Positions 24,694 to 35,668 of a DNA stretch of 64,000 bases are shown piece by piece (position 1 is the stretch's first letter; each line of letters starts with the position of its first letter). This DNA is from Gordius sp. MW1. Its lineage: Eukaryota; Nematomorpha; Gordioida; Gordea; Gordiidae. The stretch covers positions 21,908,001 to 21,972,000 of the forward strand of contig OZ038530.1 in the NCBI GenBank assembly GCA_964036665.1, written 5' to 3'. A program made the position numbers and the translations under genes. Below the pieces are notes generated by a model that saw only the letters and a program-made list of their open reading frames with translations, was not told the DNA's origin and made no database searches.

Positions 24694-25423
24694 ATGGTTT
24701 CTAATATATTGCTAATTGCCATCCTTTTTGCATTAGGAGCTAAAATCGAATGTAAGAATTATTTAAGTCAACTATTTCATTTTATATCAATTTGTTACTA
24801 GGCTGTGAAATGATGTTGAATGGTAAAGGAATAAATAATCCCTTCACACCTTTCTCCTAATCAAAAAGTAAGTTTTCAAAGATTTCAAAATTGATTTTTG
24901 ATAATTTTATTCTTTTGAAAAATACTATGATTTATGTGTTACATTTTCGCCTTCCCAATCAGTCAAGACAATTTCATCACCCTTAATGATTGCGTAGGGA
25001 CAATGTCTCTAAGTTCACTAGGGGGCAAACGTATATGTAAGTTATATTCATCTTATATTTTAATATTAATTGAAACCAATATATTTAATTGTGATATATG
25101 TTTTAGCTCAATACCTAATTATCTCAATATAAATTTATTGTTATATAGTTTTCCAAGTTAATCAAAAAGTAGTTTCCTACGATTTGGGAGAAGCCGGGCC
25201 AGTGGAATTCGGCTCAGGTCGGGATAATGCGGGAGCTTTGCTACCAAATAGGAAAACCGTAACATTAGCGCCATCTGCAAGAAAATTCGGAAATATGATT
25301 AATTACGTTTACCAAATTCATAATGCTGGAGCTAATAGCCCTATATCTTTGAATGTACGAAACTATAACATTAGATATTTATACATGTTGTATTTATCTT
25401 TAAATTATATTATTATATTTTAA
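24694..25423 (+). pseudogene. Small secreted protein, copy 4 (broken)
   Basis: The exon equivalents are 24694-24751, 24802-24867, 24950-25036 and 25158-25423. Three lesions are visible. Codon 24858-24860 in exon 2 is TAA where the others have TAT/TAC (Tyr). The exon 3 acceptor reads CG instead of AG at 24948-24949. A small deletion after the last Asn codon removes the normal stop, so the frame runs on to 25423. The signal-peptide exon is still intact. It diverges from copy 3. Confidence 0.8.
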
Positions 25424-26355
25424 CTTTTTTTTCTAATGTTAGGTTGGCTCTTCCCAGAATGCAATCATCTTCGAATTTAACTTCAGACGTTAAATACATC
25501 AGATGAAGCGATTCCTTAAAGCATTTACTCATTAATTTAATATTTATTTGTAGAAAATCTCATATTTACTATCTTATGGCAAAATAAAGTGTACATATTG
25601 TAATTACGTCAACACATGATTAAATCACATTTAGTCCATTTAGTATACCATTTAATTATGGTTTTAATGCTTAATTAATTTAAAATTTATTTCACAAATT
25701 TATGACCAAGGAGAATATATATTTATTTTAATTGTCATTGAAATGCATTAATTTTAGATTCGAAAGTATACATAATTAACATATTGTTAATAAACACTTT
25801 AAAAATTTAAATCCTTTACATTAAGTTATATGAACAATGATACTAAGAATTTATTTTTTTGGTTTAATTATATAAAGGCACAATATTATAAAAAGATTTT
25901 ATATCACACATTGGCCAGTTTGTAATTTTTTCCATTGGTCTTCAGTCTGCACACGGTCAAAAAGCGCATAAATAAATTCTGGCCAAATATAAAAAAAATA
26001 AAAATAATTGATTCACATTTTGGCAAATGATCATTCTTTTCAGCAGTTAGCAAACGGTCAAAAAGAATATAAATACGTAAAGGCCAAATATTAAAAGAAA
26101 TTTCTAATCACAACTTTGGCCAATGGTCATTTTTTTCATTGGTCACTTACAGCAGAATGCAAAATTTTGGTTAATAACAAAAAGCAAAAAATGTTATTCT
26201 CACGGAGGTTCGAACTCGGTTTAGTGGGGGCAAAAGCTCCACAAGGGGGGGGGGGAACGGCGAAAATTTTACAACTAGGTTTAAATGAGGCAAATGCAAC
26301 AAATGTTCAAATATGAAAAAAAAACTTGCCCTCAGCGATATTCGAACTCATATCA

Positions 26356-26810
26356 GTGTAGGCAAAGGCCCTTGTAAGGAGGGGGGATGTTGCCACCGGG
26401 TATCGTGCTCAGGATGGCTTAATAGAAATCCCAAGCGGTGGCAGTGGTAAACATGACGAAATAGGGGCAAACAAGAAAACGCGGAAATTAGTAGGGGGGC
26501 ACTGTTAAATAAAACAAAGTGGAACAATAAAAAAGGCCGGAGGCCAAAATTTGCAGTGGTCAACACGACAACCCCTCGCCGACTCAGCGAAGAGGGGCAA
26601 AAGCAGAAAAAAAGGATAATAAAAAAAGTGGGACGTTACGATACGTTACAGTAAACAAATGAAAGTGAGCTCACAAATTGCATGGCAATTAAAAAAGGTA
26701 ATTATACACGATAAAAATATATAATGTATTACTGGGTTGTTATTTTCACTACTGTCAATTTTTATATAAAAAAAGTCAATTGGGTTAGCCAATGACTATA
26801 AATTTGTAAA
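26356..26810. other. Spacer, no gene seen
   Basis: Less AT-rich than its surroundings, with G-rich runs. Contains one variant of the AATTGC..GCAATT motif near 26676. No gene supported. Confidence 0.35.
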
Positions 26811-27180
26811 ATGTTAAGTAGCTTTGTAGCATTACCTTTTTTAAAAGAAGAAGATGTAAAAACACAACATTTATGTTTGGTAGATGAGTTACAAAATATG
26901 AATGACCCTCTATTAGACACATATATGGAGTATATCGAAGATACATGGGTTGTTAAGGAGCTAGATTTAAGTATGAAATGTGGGAAAGATTTGAAGAGGA
27001 GAATTCTAATAATCATGAAGGGTTTCATAACAAATTAATAATTTCATAATATCTTCCCACCCAAACATATATCAATTTATTGATTACCTTAAAGATGTAA
27101 AAAGAGATAATAATTAAATTTAAATAGAATCATTAAGGGAAATTATAAAGCCAAAATCCAAGAAGGATTTAGATAAATAT
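26811..27180 (+). pseudogene. MULE-type transposase remnant
   Basis: The frame 26811-27038 encodes SSFVALPFLKEEDV, LVDELQNMNDPLLDTYMEYI and EDTWV, close in pattern to the region following the DDE domain in MULE-like transposases (ALAFVP..DV, YFEDTYIG). After a +1 shift near 26990 the sequence reads ERFEEENSNNHEGFHNKL, matching the family signature TNN..EGWHN. Stops and the frameshift show it is inactive. From family knowledge MULEs make 9-11-bp target duplications; the 199-bp element at 53870-54068 has a 10-bp one. Confidence 0.6.
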
Positions 27181-28152
27181 AGATGTATCAGCACTTTAAA
27201 ATTCCATTACAAAAACAAGGAAGGAAAGAGACTTATATATAAATGTTTACACCTAATTAATTATGTACCTTTACAATTATAAATGAATGCCTTTTTTATG
27301 TATATAGACAACATAAACATTAAAATCATTTTATAAATGAGTCTTTTATTATAAGTATATAGAAAACATCAGGATAATCAAAAACATAATTTCATAGATA
27401 TCTTATAATTTTACCATACAAAAAAACATTTGTTAAATTCTGATGAACTTTAGTGAATTTTGATAAATTGTGACGAAATTAGATCCTATTTCTGTGCCAC
27501 TTTGACCGGTTCCCATCTCGCCTGTGAAAAAACGGGGTTTCAAATACCTAAGCCTGAAGTTTGGAGTTAAGGTTTTTTTAAACCTCGGGGTTTTAAAATA
27601 CCCTAACCTCAAACCTCTTAGGTCAGCCTTGGGTTTTGCAGCAACCTAGGGGTTTTCCCAAAACCCCAACCTAAAATTTTGGGCTAGATTTAAACTCTAG
27701 CCCAAAACCTTAGGTCGGAATGAATCCCAAATCCTATCCTTAAGGTTGAAACAGGTCGCCTTGGGGTTTGCAAACATATGGTATAGTTTTTTTTAATATC
27801 AAAATATTGTGACAAAGGTATAGTCGATGAGCATTTTTTTTATTAACCTTTAACAGAAATTAATTATTTTAATTTCACCCAATAGTAAACCTCTCCTTTT
27901 ATTAAACACCATTTATTTGTAAATTCGTAGATATTATTTGTGATTATGGAATAACCTTTCTTTTTTGAAATTAGTTTATATCATTTGTAGTTTCAGAATA
28001 AATAACGTGGGCTATTTTGTAAAATATAAAATGAGATCTTCAGCTATCCGTATTCCTATCCATTATACTTAAATCAACGTCTTCGGTCTTTTTTGACAAC
28101 AAAGCGAACACATCGCTAGGAAGATTAAATTACACGGTTCAACAAGAAAAAT
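27181..28152. other. AT-rich stretch with a decayed GGGTTTT-type repeat
   Basis: Bases about 27520-27790 are full of AACCT/AGGTT and GGGGTTTT blocks in both orientations, resembling diverged copies of the MITE family seen at 43821, 53019 and 63225. No coding exon seen. Confidence 0.4.
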
Positions 28153-28904
28153 CAACCGGCAAACTGTTTGCAGATTTTGGCAGAGTTGGTGAACACAAAT
28201 ATGTCTTTAATTTTTTCTCTATATGTCAAGTTTTTTAGATATTCGATGTCAAAGTTCCCAAAAACGCGATTTTAGCGTTTTTCAAACGTCAATAACTTGC
28301 AAATTAGTCGGTAAAAATTTTGTTTATAGATTTAATTCGTAGATATATGGGAGAGAAATGTATTCACTATTTTTTTTTATCCTAGCACTTTTACTTTTTA
28401 AATTATATACAAAATTAACTATCCCTATCTTTTACATTGACAAATTACACCAGACTTGAGGGCGCCCTCTCTTCTCTTCAACACTAGGAATTAAGTGCGT
28501 GTTGTAGTTTGTGTTGTTGTTTATCTACTCTACTACTACTATTACCAAAACAACAACACGCACTTAATTCCTAGTGTTGAAGAGAAGGGAGGGCGCCCTC
28601 AAGTCTGGTGTAATTTGTCAATGTAAAAGATAGGGATAGTTAATTTTGTATATAATTTAAAAGGTAAAAGTGCTAGGATAAAAAAAAATAGTGAATACAT
28701 TTCTCTCCCATATATCTACGAATTAAATCTATAAACAAAATTTTTACCGACTAATTTGCAAGTTATTGACGTTTGAAAAACGCTAAAATCGCGTTTTTGG
28801 GAACTTTGACATCGAATATCTAAAAAACTTGACATATAGAGAAAAATTAAAGACATATTTGTGTTCACCAACTCTACCAGAATCTGCAAACAGTTTGCCG
28901 GTTG
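28153..28904. repeat. Near-perfect long hairpin, arms about 352 bp, loop about 47 nt
   Basis: Bases 28153-28505 are the reverse complement of 28553-28904 with only a handful of differences. The outer ends are CAACCGGCAAACTGTTTGCA and its complement; the inner ends are TTAAGTGCGTGTTGT and ACAACACGCACTTAA. The loop is CT-rich with TACTACTACT. No transposase frame and no convincing target duplication are present. It could be a young fold-back transposon or a hairpin-RNA source. Confidence 0.85.
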
Positions 28905-29035
28905 AATTCACAAGTCCATTATTTGTTGACCAGTGTTATTAGTGTCGAGATTTGATTACAAATGATGATACCTAAAGACTTAGGAAAAAATACATACATG
29001 TTGTTTATCTTATTAAAGAGAGCTTATAACCTAAC

Positions 29036-29239
29036 TGTTATGACTGGGAATATTATTCAATCTACGTTACGAAGGTATACAAAAATAGTAAATGGCTAAA
29101 TCGAGTATATCGAACGAATATATAAGTTACAAACAATTAACGGTAATTTGATTGACACTCGAGGCATTACCACTAACTTCTACACTTCGGTAATTAACGT
29201 ATCCCCGGAGGTACTTCGCACTCCAATTACCTCTCTACA
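29036..29239 (-). repeat. Gypsy 1 LTR (3' LTR in element sense)
   Basis: 204 bp, about 95% identical by eye to 33869-34072, with TG..CA ends. Confidence 0.85.
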
Positions 29240-29538
29240 GTTCCCCCCTTTTCACAGACAAAATCCTTAAGGAATGCTGGCGGTTTCCGACTACGCTGCG
29301 GGTACCTAGGTTCTTCTCTAGGCGTTCTTTGGTTTTGAATTTGTTCCCTTGTAGCACTTGTTCCCCGGTTTTGCATTTGTTCCCTTGGAGCACTTGTTCC
29401 CGCTTCCCTTTCTGATTATATCCTTTGCGGCCACCCGTTCTCTTGTCCACGTGTGGTCCAATCCAGGATTTCCCGTTTCCTTACTTGATCCATGTCGGTG
29501 GTGCTCTCTTTCTTGTGCCTATACATCGTAGGAACGAC

Positions 29539-30516
29539 TAGACACCTGCACTGCCCGGCCCGCGGGCCGGGATTGAACGGGCTTCTGCTTAATTGTAAAA
29601 CAACGGGCCGGGCCTGGACGGGCCGTAATATTACTTAACAGGCTCGGGCCGGGCCTAGCTATTCTTAAGGCCCGTTAAAAGCCCGTTACAGAATTAATTA
29701 GATTTAGTATAAAAGAGGGTATTTTTATGATGTTCTAATTATATTTATTTTATGTATATAATTTAATAAGGAAAGTTAAATTTTATTTTATCTTAGTTCA
29801 TTAATTCATCAACATCTCAACCCCCATTATAAACGTTAAAGATATTCATACCATTGCGATCCCATGGCCGTAGCCAATACAGGGGGGCAGTTTAAGTAAA
29901 GCAAAAAATGTTTTTTAGATTCTGCATTTTTGGATTTGGAGGGGGGGGGCATCTTCCCATCCTTGCCTCCCCATTTATACCCTCTAGCAATATAGCAATA
30001 ATGAGCGAATTAATTTAATATTATGTAAGATCCTTTTTATATATACTCATTAACAAATTTAAAAATAAATTTTGAAATTTATTTCTTCAAGTTACTTTAT
30101 AAAATATCACTGTTTTCATTTCTTTTAATAACCTATAAATTAAAAATGGTGGAAAAGCAAAAAAGCCAAGTAACTTTATTAAAAACATTATAACCTTTAA
30201 AAGGGTTTTAAAAATCTATTTGGCTTATATAGTTATATGTATCCCGAAGTGCCACATTAAAATAAATTTTCCCTGTAGGTCGCCTCTTAAAAAATAGAAG
30301 ATCTCGTCTGATCGGGAATTCTTTATTTATTATTTTTACAATATTTTTATTAACATTTTTAACACATTATTGTTTACCCTATGGGTAGAATTAAAGAAAA
30401 AAAAATTTTACGGGCCCTGGGCCGGGCTTTGTATAAGATTAACGGGCCGGGCCGGGCTTTTTAATTTTTATTACGGGCGGGCCGACTGATCTAAACAGGC
30501 CCGTTGCAGGTCTTTA
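29539..30516. mobile_element. hAT-like non-autonomous transposon nested in gypsy 1
   Basis: The exact 8-bp duplication GGAACGAC flanks it at 29531-29538 and 30517-30524. The ends are TAGACACCTGCA and TGCAGGTCTTTA, imperfect inverted repeats followed inward by GGGCC-rich blocks. No transposase frame is seen. An 8-bp duplication with TA..TA ends is typical of hAT elements. Related fragments lie at 1840-2395, 14450-14600, 23638-23935 and 60236-60473. Confidence 0.8.
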
Positions 30517-30629
30517 GGAACGACTACCGTGCTTGGCTTTTATCGTGCCTTCTACCCATTTGCTTGGTCCCGAATACATGCGTACCCAAACCATGTCTCC
30601 TACGTTGAACATCCGCGGGTTTCCGGTCT

Positions 30630-31563
30630 CTAACCATTAGTTTCCCTCAATACCTCCAATTTGGTTCGCATACGCCTTTTGAGCATCACCTCCGCTGGGC
30701 TTTTATTGGTTGTGGGGTGTTTTGTTCTGTAGTTTTCCAAAAATCTACTTAGCCCTACTTCCACGTTTCTAATAATGGCTTCTTTATTTAATCGTACATA
30801 CATTTCTGCCAGACCGTTAGACGCAAGATGATGGTAAGGGGCTGTCCATCGCTTAATCCCTCTCATCTTGCAAAAATTTTGTAATTCCTGCCCTTTGAAT
30901 TGCGAGCCGTTATCTGATATTAAACATGGTGGATTTCCAAATCTAGCAAACGTTTCAGCAAGTTTTTTTTACAATGGTGGTCGATGTGGTGTCTTCGAAT
31001 TTAAACACCTCTACCCATTTCGAGCTATTGCCCACCATGACCAGGTATGACTTACCCTTGAGAGGACCCATAATATCCATATGTACTTGAACCCACGGTC
31101 TATGGCTAGGTTGACACTCTATCAACGGTGCCTTCTTCGCCGCCGCGGCAGTGTAATTGCAATTCCGGCAACCTTTCGCTACGCTCAATAAGTCATCGTC
31201 GAGAGTAGGCCACCATTTATACTGTCACGTCACTTCTTGCATTCGCTTGATACCCACGTGGCCCCTATGTAGTCTTTGGAGTACCGCTCCTCTTAACTTA
31301 GCCGGAATTAATATTCGTCGCTCTTTGTAAAATATTATGTTTTTTGTTTCATGTAACTTTGGCAGGTGTTTTTCGTAGGAGCGTTTTAGCCCATAAGTGA
31401 CCACTGTGATTTGTTTACCTCTAATCCACTCTTTTAACTGACGTAGACCCGGATCGTCCAAGGTGTGTTGTCTCACCACGTCCAATGATATAGATGGATT
31501 TGTCGAGTCTTCTGGCATTTCCTCGCTAACATGATACGCGTGTTCGTTCGGTTTTCTAAACAA
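30630..31563 (-). pseudogene. Gypsy 1 integrase remnant
   Basis: Fragments in order on the minus strand: 31225-31563 (end of RNase H region and zinc-binding LHRGHVGIKRMQEV), 30955-31188 (CRNCNYTAAAAKKAPL, then core DIMGPLKGKSYLVMVGNSSK) and 30630-30866 (APYHHLASNGLAEMYVRLNK and a C-terminal region). Reading frames change between the pieces. Normally joins element DNA into the host genome; inactive here. Confidence 0.75.
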
Positions 31564-31742
31564 AAATTCTGCCGCGTTTTTGGATCCCTTGTTGTACTCA
31601 AACTTGGTCGTGTCCTGATACCATTAGCGCCCACTTAATTAGACGTGGCGACCATTGTTCCTTGCCCCTTGTGCTCTAATCAAATATATATACTAGCGGT
31701 CTATGATCCGTCATAATAGTAACGCTTCGTCTTTATATATAT

Positions 31743-32365
31743 TCATTGAACTTTTTTAGTCCATAGACCACCGCCAGCGCTTTCCCGTTCGATCGTCGAA
31801 TATCGGCTTTCACTATCGTTTAACGCTCTTGAAGCATAGGCCACCACTCTCCAATTCCCTCGTTGCTGTAAGATAGCCCCTAATCCTGTACCATAGGCGT
31901 CTACGACCAGGCCAGTCTCCAAATCTCCATTAAAGTATGCTAGCACGGGTACCTTCGTTAGCACGGACTTAATAGCGTCAAATGCGACTTGTTGTTCTCC
32001 ACCCCAGTGGAACGTGACGTTGTTTTTATGAGTTTTAGAATAGGGTGCACGATTTTGGCATAGTTCTTAATAAACTTTGAAAAATATGTTGTTAACCCCA
32101 GAAACGATTTTATTTCATTTTTGTTTGTTAAACTTTTCCATTGCGTGACTAGTTCGGCTTTATTGTTGTTTATTTGAATCCCCTTGTTACTAATTAAGTA
32201 TTCCAAAAATGTTACTTCCTTAGCCCACAAAATGCTCTTGGATATGTTTGGCACGAACCCCCACTTTCGTAACGTTTCTAGTACCTTGAGTAGCCGCTCG
32301 TTGTGGATTTCTTCCGTTTTCCCTGCAATTAGTATATCTTCAATGTATACCGCTACTCCCTCCAT
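31743..32365 (-). pseudogene. Gypsy 1 reverse transcriptase / RNase H remnant
   Basis: 31958-32365 carries VAVYIEDILIAGKTEEIHNE, in which the catalytic YxDD box reads YIED, and SFLGLTTYFSKFIKNYAKIV of the thumb/connection. 31743-31964 carries the RNase H start VVDAYGTGLGAILQQRGNWR and YASRALNDSESRYSTIERES. The upstream RT palm (about 32400-32930) is present but cut by stops and frameshifts. Confidence 0.8.
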
Positions 32366-32929
32366 ACCTCCTAATATTTAATCCATTGTTTTTTGGAAAA
32401 TAGCCGCGGCACAGTTTAAGCCAAAAGGCATACGGTTAACTTTAAATAAGCCCATGTGCGTAGAGATCGTCAATCGTTAGCTCGTCTCTGGACCTAATTC
32501 TAGCTGTAGGTACGCTTTAGTTAGGTCCAGCTTAGTAAAACAACACGCGTTATCGAGTTTATTTAACAAATCATCGATTTTGGGTAAGGGGTACAACAAA
32601 CCTTGTGCGTATTTATTTATCGTAAACCGTTAATCAATGCATAATCGTAAACTCCCACGGCTTTTTTTACGGGTCCCACTGGACTGGCCCATCTTGAGGA
32701 ATCGATTGGTTCTATTACCCCGTCTCTGACCCATTTATTCAGCTCTTCTTAGACTTCTTTCTTCCAAGTCATCGGCACCTTTTAACGGTACTTTCACCAT
32801 TATTCCCTTGACTGCTTTTGGGAATTCGTTTAGCTGGCCATTCCATTGCTTCATAACGTGCTGGATCGCGGACTTGGTCTCCTTCGGTCTTTCCACGTAA
32901 TTGACCGCGAACCGTTCCGCCCTAGCTCT

Positions 32930-33340
32930 CTAGTTCCAACGTATTCGTCGCCAAATTTCGGGCTCAAATTCTTGGATCCAATTGATCCCGCACAACGGCG
33001 GCCCAGCTACGTCTGCTAACAATAACGACAGCTGTTTTCTCGTGTTACACATTCGAACATCGGCTTGCACTTTGACTACAATCTTTATTTCCTCGTGGCC
33101 ATATGCGTAGACAGTCGGGACGGGCTTTTTATTGCGTGGGATCTTCTTCGCCCATCTTCGCGCCGGTACTATCGATACCGTAGCGCCCGTACCGAAGATA
33201 CATTGGAACAACTCGTTATTAAAGTATATATCTACTGTTAACATATCTAAAGCATGGTTTAACCTGGGAATCCGGACCGGTCCGATCCACGCTTCTCGTC
33301 TCGCGACTACGCTCCACGCCTCTTCGGACCCTTCCTGCAA
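32930..33340 (-). pseudogene. Gypsy 1 aspartic protease remnant
   Basis: The minus-strand frame contains CIFGTGATVSIVPARRWAKK where the family has DTGA; the catalytic Asp codon is GGT (Gly). Overlaps the end of the gag-like frame in a different phase. Confidence 0.7.
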
Positions 33341-33719
33341 GGTGCTTAGCTCCCCCCCCCATTAATCGTCTCGGCCTTAACGCCAGCTCTCGTAGGCGGT
33401 CCCATTTGAGGTCATTTCCTGCCAACAGCCTTGCCTTTAAGCTTCTATCGCGTAATCCTATAATGAATTGGTCAACAATTCTGTTCTGCAATTCTTCGTT
33501 CCCGAAGTTGCAGCTGTTACCTCCGGCCTTGAGTCTATTTGCGTACGCGTCTATCGTCTCTCCCTGGCCTTGTCGAACCTTTGCGAATTCATACCTCTTT
33601 GCCCTCGCGCATGAATTCATCTTGAATAAATTACTTAGCCGATTATTAGCATCTTCATACGTAATTCTTGTCAAATCGTGAGGTCTATAGTCCTCTAATA
33701 TGGAATTCCTCCCCATCAA
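33219..33719 (-). pseudogene. Gypsy 1 gag-like remnant
   Basis: Frame with FAKVRQGQGETIDAYANRLK, LQNRIVDQFIIGLRDRSLKA and LLAGNDLKWDRLRELAL, the helical pattern of the C-terminal capsid region of gypsy Gag proteins (retrotrans_gag type). Upstream of it, towards 33868, the sequence is only partly open. Confidence 0.7.
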
Positions 33720-33868
33720 GGTTGGTTTATAGTAGAGCCGCTTTTTGCTCGTCTGTCTGAGGCTTATTGCTCCTTAGGAGTAGCTCAAATTGTGTTATAA
33801 AAGCGTCGATGTTTTCCGTTATTTTATACTTATGCATCTCCGCGTAGGTTTCTACTTCACGTCGCCAC

Positions 33869-34072
33869 TGTTATGACTGGGAATATTATTCAATCTACGT
33901 TATGAAGGGATACAAAAATAGTAGGTGGCCAAATCGTGTATATCGAACGAATATGTAAGTTACAAACAATTGACGGTAACTTGATTGACACTCTAGGCAT
34001 TACCCTTAACTTCCACACTTCGGTAATTAACGTATCACCGGAGGCACTTCGCACTCCAATTACCTCTCTACA
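33869..34072 (-). repeat. Gypsy 1 LTR (5' LTR in element sense)
   Basis: 204 bp, partner of 29036-29239. Confidence 0.85.
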
Positions 34073-34077
34073 TTAAC

Positions 34078-34520
34078 ATCCTGCAAATTTTAATTATCAT
34101 ACTTAAAAAGAAATGTATTCATGTTGCTATAAGCGGCTAATAAAAATTTAATATTGGAATTTAATTAAAAACTATTGTGGGGAGTTTAAAATAATAGGAT
34201 CAAAAATGTATTACATCACGGGTTCGCACTAAGTCACTTTTACACAACAGAGCACTTGACATTATCGCGAGGGTGTCCATAACCCATCTCTTACTATATG
34301 CTTGAAGACGAACGATAACGAAGGATTTTGGGGAGCGGAAATAATAAAAACCGATGTCAGGATATTTCGTGAAAATTAAAAACATTATATTTAAAATAAA
34401 TGTCTCAGGTCCCTTTTCGTATCGTTGCGGTCTATGAGGGGCTGATACAGAAACATATGGTTGGCTAAAGTTTAAATAAACCCATTACTGATCTAACCTT
34501 AGCCCGAACCCCTTATAAAC
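34078..34520. other. Spacer between the two gypsy elements, no gene seen
   Basis: Contains a short frame at 34200-34385 (minus) without recognisable features. Ends in TAAAC (34516-34520), the target duplication of gypsy 2. Confidence 0.4.
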
Positions 34521-35133
34521 TTTAATGTCTGGCGACCGAGTAAAAAGGGCTGAGCGAAGGATTTAAAATAACTTTATTTACGCTAATACGTCTAAATATT
34601 TAAAATTAAAGGCGATTTACAATTAAAGTGATCGGCGACGGTAAAATTATAATGTTCCGTAAAAATTACAATAAAAGGGGGAAGATGTAGGGATTGGGGA
34701 CAATTACAAGGATTTAGGAAGAGTACAAAGTTTTGGAAAAATTTAGACTGAATTATTGACATGGGATTTCGCTTTTATAGCTATTGAATCTTCCCAGGGT
34801 GGTGGACTTGATTGAACGAGCAATGTACGGGAAATCTTCAGACGGAGCTGCAAAAATGAGTTCCATATGTGGCTGGGTTAAAAATTAAAATAAAAAGTAA
34901 TTAAAAAAAGAAAGCGTCAAAGAAAATTAGCCACTTCCGCGTCTAGGTTAACCCGCGGTAAAAATGCCTTTTTTTGACCAATTCCTTTTTTTTAATTATA
35001 AGGATTGCAGAACCGTTCTTTAACCCTTTTACATTAATATTAATAAAATAAATCTAAGTAAGATCAAAGTATACCGCGGACATTAAAACGCGATATGCCA
35101 ACATATGGTTACGTGGTATGCACGTATACCACA
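34521..35133 (-). repeat. Gypsy 2 LTR (3' LTR in element sense)
   Basis: 613 bp. Begins TTTAATGTCT where the partner has TGTAATGTCT, so the terminal TG is mutated to TT. Confidence 0.85.
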
Positions 35134-35143
35134 CGTTTCCCTT

Positions 35144-35614
35144 TTATTGAGAAGTCGAAGGGCCAGGGCTGTCCAAATTCAGGGTGTCCATAATCACCCC
35201 GGACTCCAGCTCTGTGATATCGTTGGGTTGGGTTGCCTTTCCCAAACCGGTTTTTAATTTTAAGCACATTGGGGGCAGGTGTTTGGCCTTACACCCCCAA
35301 CACTTCTTTCTTTTCAAGATCGGAGGACGGAGTAACGGTGGATTCCCAGATACGTTTCGTCGTTGCTCCCCGCTCGTATATCCGTTTCTTCTGACCGCAG
35401 CCCCCTCCTGTCTTGGTCGTCTTGGAGATCTTGGGCGTTGTGGATACGACCTCCCGACCTGGCCTGGCGGACCCAGAGAGTGCGTCAAGCTTAATAATCT
35501 TGCACTTTCGTCCGTCTCCACTTTGATTAGAATGTATACTGGAACTCTTTCGTTCCTTGATGCCGTAGATGTCACTTCCAAATCTACGTCGCACCAAGCA
35601 GCATTAATTCTCAT
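35144..35614 (-). CDS. Gypsy 2 extra 3' ORF with basic and zinc-knuckle-like segments
   Basis: A 156-codon frame lies between the integrase end and the 3' LTR. It has a Pro/Arg-rich middle (SYPQRPRSPRRPRQEG) and, near residue 112, CWGCKAKHLPPMC, a C-x2-C-x3-H-x4-C arrangement close to, but one residue shorter than, a retroviral zinc knuckle. It is markedly richer in GC than the pol frame. The antisense strand is also open (35184-35618), so open length alone is weak evidence. An accessory nucleic-acid-binding protein or relocated gag remnant are possibilities. Confidence 0.4.
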   Translation of the reverse strand: MRINAAWCDVDLEVTSTASRNERVPVYILIKVETDESARLLSLTHSLGPPGQVGRSYPQRPRSPRRPRQEGAAVRRNGYTSGEQRRNVSGNPPLLRPPILKRKKCWGCKAKHLPPMCLKLKTGLGKATQPNDITELESGVIMDTLNLDSPGPSTSQ

Positions 35615-35668
35615 CTGAATAGCAATAAACGTTGAACATAATTATATAGCATCAAACAATTTTAATTG

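Larger units (their letters stand above)
24590..26355 (-). repeat. Right arm of second palindrome
   Basis: Inverted copy of 21165-23636 lacking the solo LTR. Carries the degenerate secreted-protein copy 4. Ends at the block CAGCGATATTCGAACTCATA near 26334, mirrored at about 21170. Confidence 0.75.
29036..34072 (-). mobile_element. Decayed Ty3/gypsy LTR retrotransposon 1
   Basis: LTRs at 29036-29239 and 33869-34072 (204 bp each) start TGTTATGACTGG and end CTCTACA. Flanks CTAAC and TTAAC are a 4-of-5 matched target duplication. The coding strand is minus: gag, protease, RT, RNase H and integrase fragments run from 33719 down to 30630. A purine tract (AAAAGGGGGGAAC, minus) abuts the 29239 LTR and a primer-site candidate (TGGCGACGTGAAG, minus) abuts the 33869 LTR. 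An hAT-like element is nested at 29539-30516. Catalytic residues in both protease and RT are replaced, so the copy is dead. Confidence 0.9.

Noticed and set aside
35184..35618. Plus-strand 144-codon frame antisense to the gypsy 2 third frame
   Set aside because: Lies against the element's coding direction and lacks motifs; kept only as a caution about the minus frame.
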